From contig NZ_QOWJ01000006.1 of assembly GCF_003332885.2 (NCBI RefSeq), forward strand, positions 186,001 through 250,000: a stretch of 64,000 nucleotides of DNA, written 5' to 3'. Of this stretch, positions 61,545 to 64,000 are shown in pieces. The first letter of the stretch is position 1, and each line of letters opens with the position of its first letter. The stretch is from Paracnuella aquatica (GTDB lineage Bacteria; Bacteroidota; Bacteroidia; Chitinophagales; Chitinophagaceae). The position numbers were made by a program, and so were the translations under genes. Below the pieces are notes generated by a model. That model ran no database searches. It was not told the DNA's origin and saw only the letters and a list, made by a program, of their open reading frames with translations.

Positions 61545-61575
61545 AAAGCCACAAAGATTTTGTCTTTGTGGCTTT
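61545..61575 (-). terminator. Intrinsic terminator of leuS
   Basis: A perfect 13-bp stem AAAGCCACAAAGA/TCTTTGTGGCTTT (61545-61557 with 61563-61575) has a 5-nt loop and a T-rich tail on the minus strand. It lies ~50 nt past the stop codon. Confidence 0.9.
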
Positions 61576-61625
61576 GAGTGTATTGAATGCTTGTACAACT
61601 TGAACAAGCAGTTTTTCTGCGCTTG

Positions 61626-64000
<2,375 letters not shown>

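Overview
The window looks like chromosomal DNA of a Bacteroidota bacterium, most likely Chitinophagales/Chitinophagaceae. Reasons: several secreted proteins end in type IX secretion (T9SS) sorting domains; there are TonB receptors with an N-terminal carboxypeptidase-regulatory-like domain; 2TM, HTH_34, HYC_CC_PP and 'choice-of-anchor A' families are present; start codons are preceded by TAnnTTTG-type -7 boxes rather than Shine-Dalgarno sequences; and intergenic repeats translate to the CHAELVSAS and HPERSEGS shadow peptides common in this phylum. I see no rRNA, tRNA, CRISPR array, IS transposase or prophage. Genes are ordinary, intact and mostly well spaced.

Layout. 1-1.1 kb: 3' end of a calcium-repeat T9SS protein. 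1.4-6.3 kb: a one-direction cluster of TonB receptor, 2TM protein, secreted TPR-like protein, two paralogous polytopic membrane proteins and a winged-helix regulator. 6.6-8.2 kb: choice-of-anchor A T9SS protein. 8.7-11.2 kb: ABC ATPase, ABC permease and LolA-like protein. 11.4-12.5 kb: pdxA. 12.9-23.3 kb: three large T9SS cargo proteins around rsmA, a 2-hydroxyacid dehydrogenase and a stand-alone fn3-like protein. 23.3-29.5 kb: greA with a hairpin-rich leader, a HIT protein, a 54-residue ORF, a Pmp3 protein, a chromate transporter, fumC and an NlpC/P60 lipoprotein. 29.7-31.8 kb: secreted (alpha/alpha)6 glycosidase-like protein. 31.9-35.0 kb: HMA-TonB receptor fusion plus an HYC_CC_PP protein (metal handling). 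35.2-40.5 kb: GroES-like protein, RprY-like response regulator, ruvB, lipoprotein, DUF937-OmpA protein. 40.9-43.6 kb: tightly overlapped operon of a non-canonical Lgt-like protein, a Tes/MJ0619-like radical SAM enzyme and two small paralogous membrane proteins, followed by an alcohol dehydrogenase. 45-52 kb: M23 peptidase, tricorn-like protease, secreted and lipoprotein hypotheticals, a secreted endonuclease/exonuclease/phosphatase-fold protein. 52.4-58.5 kb: heavy-metal RND efflux operon. 58.6-60.9 kb: small genes ending in a membrane LytTR regulator. 61.6-64.0 kb: 3' part of leuS.

Most interesting points. (1) The Lgt-like/radical SAM/small membrane protein operon is a good candidate for an undescribed lipid or lipoprotein modification route. 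(2) A 426-bp non-coding element occurs twice in opposite orientation (36487-36912 and 61115-61540). Each copy starts directly after an intrinsic terminator, and the loop of its internal palindrome is flipped between copies. (3) A heptanucleotide tandem repeat of an intergenic-repeat type lies inside the leuS reading frame. (4) Many genes have a -7 box so close to the start codon that transcripts should be leaderless or nearly so.

All calls come from reading the sequence and the translated frames; no database search was run.
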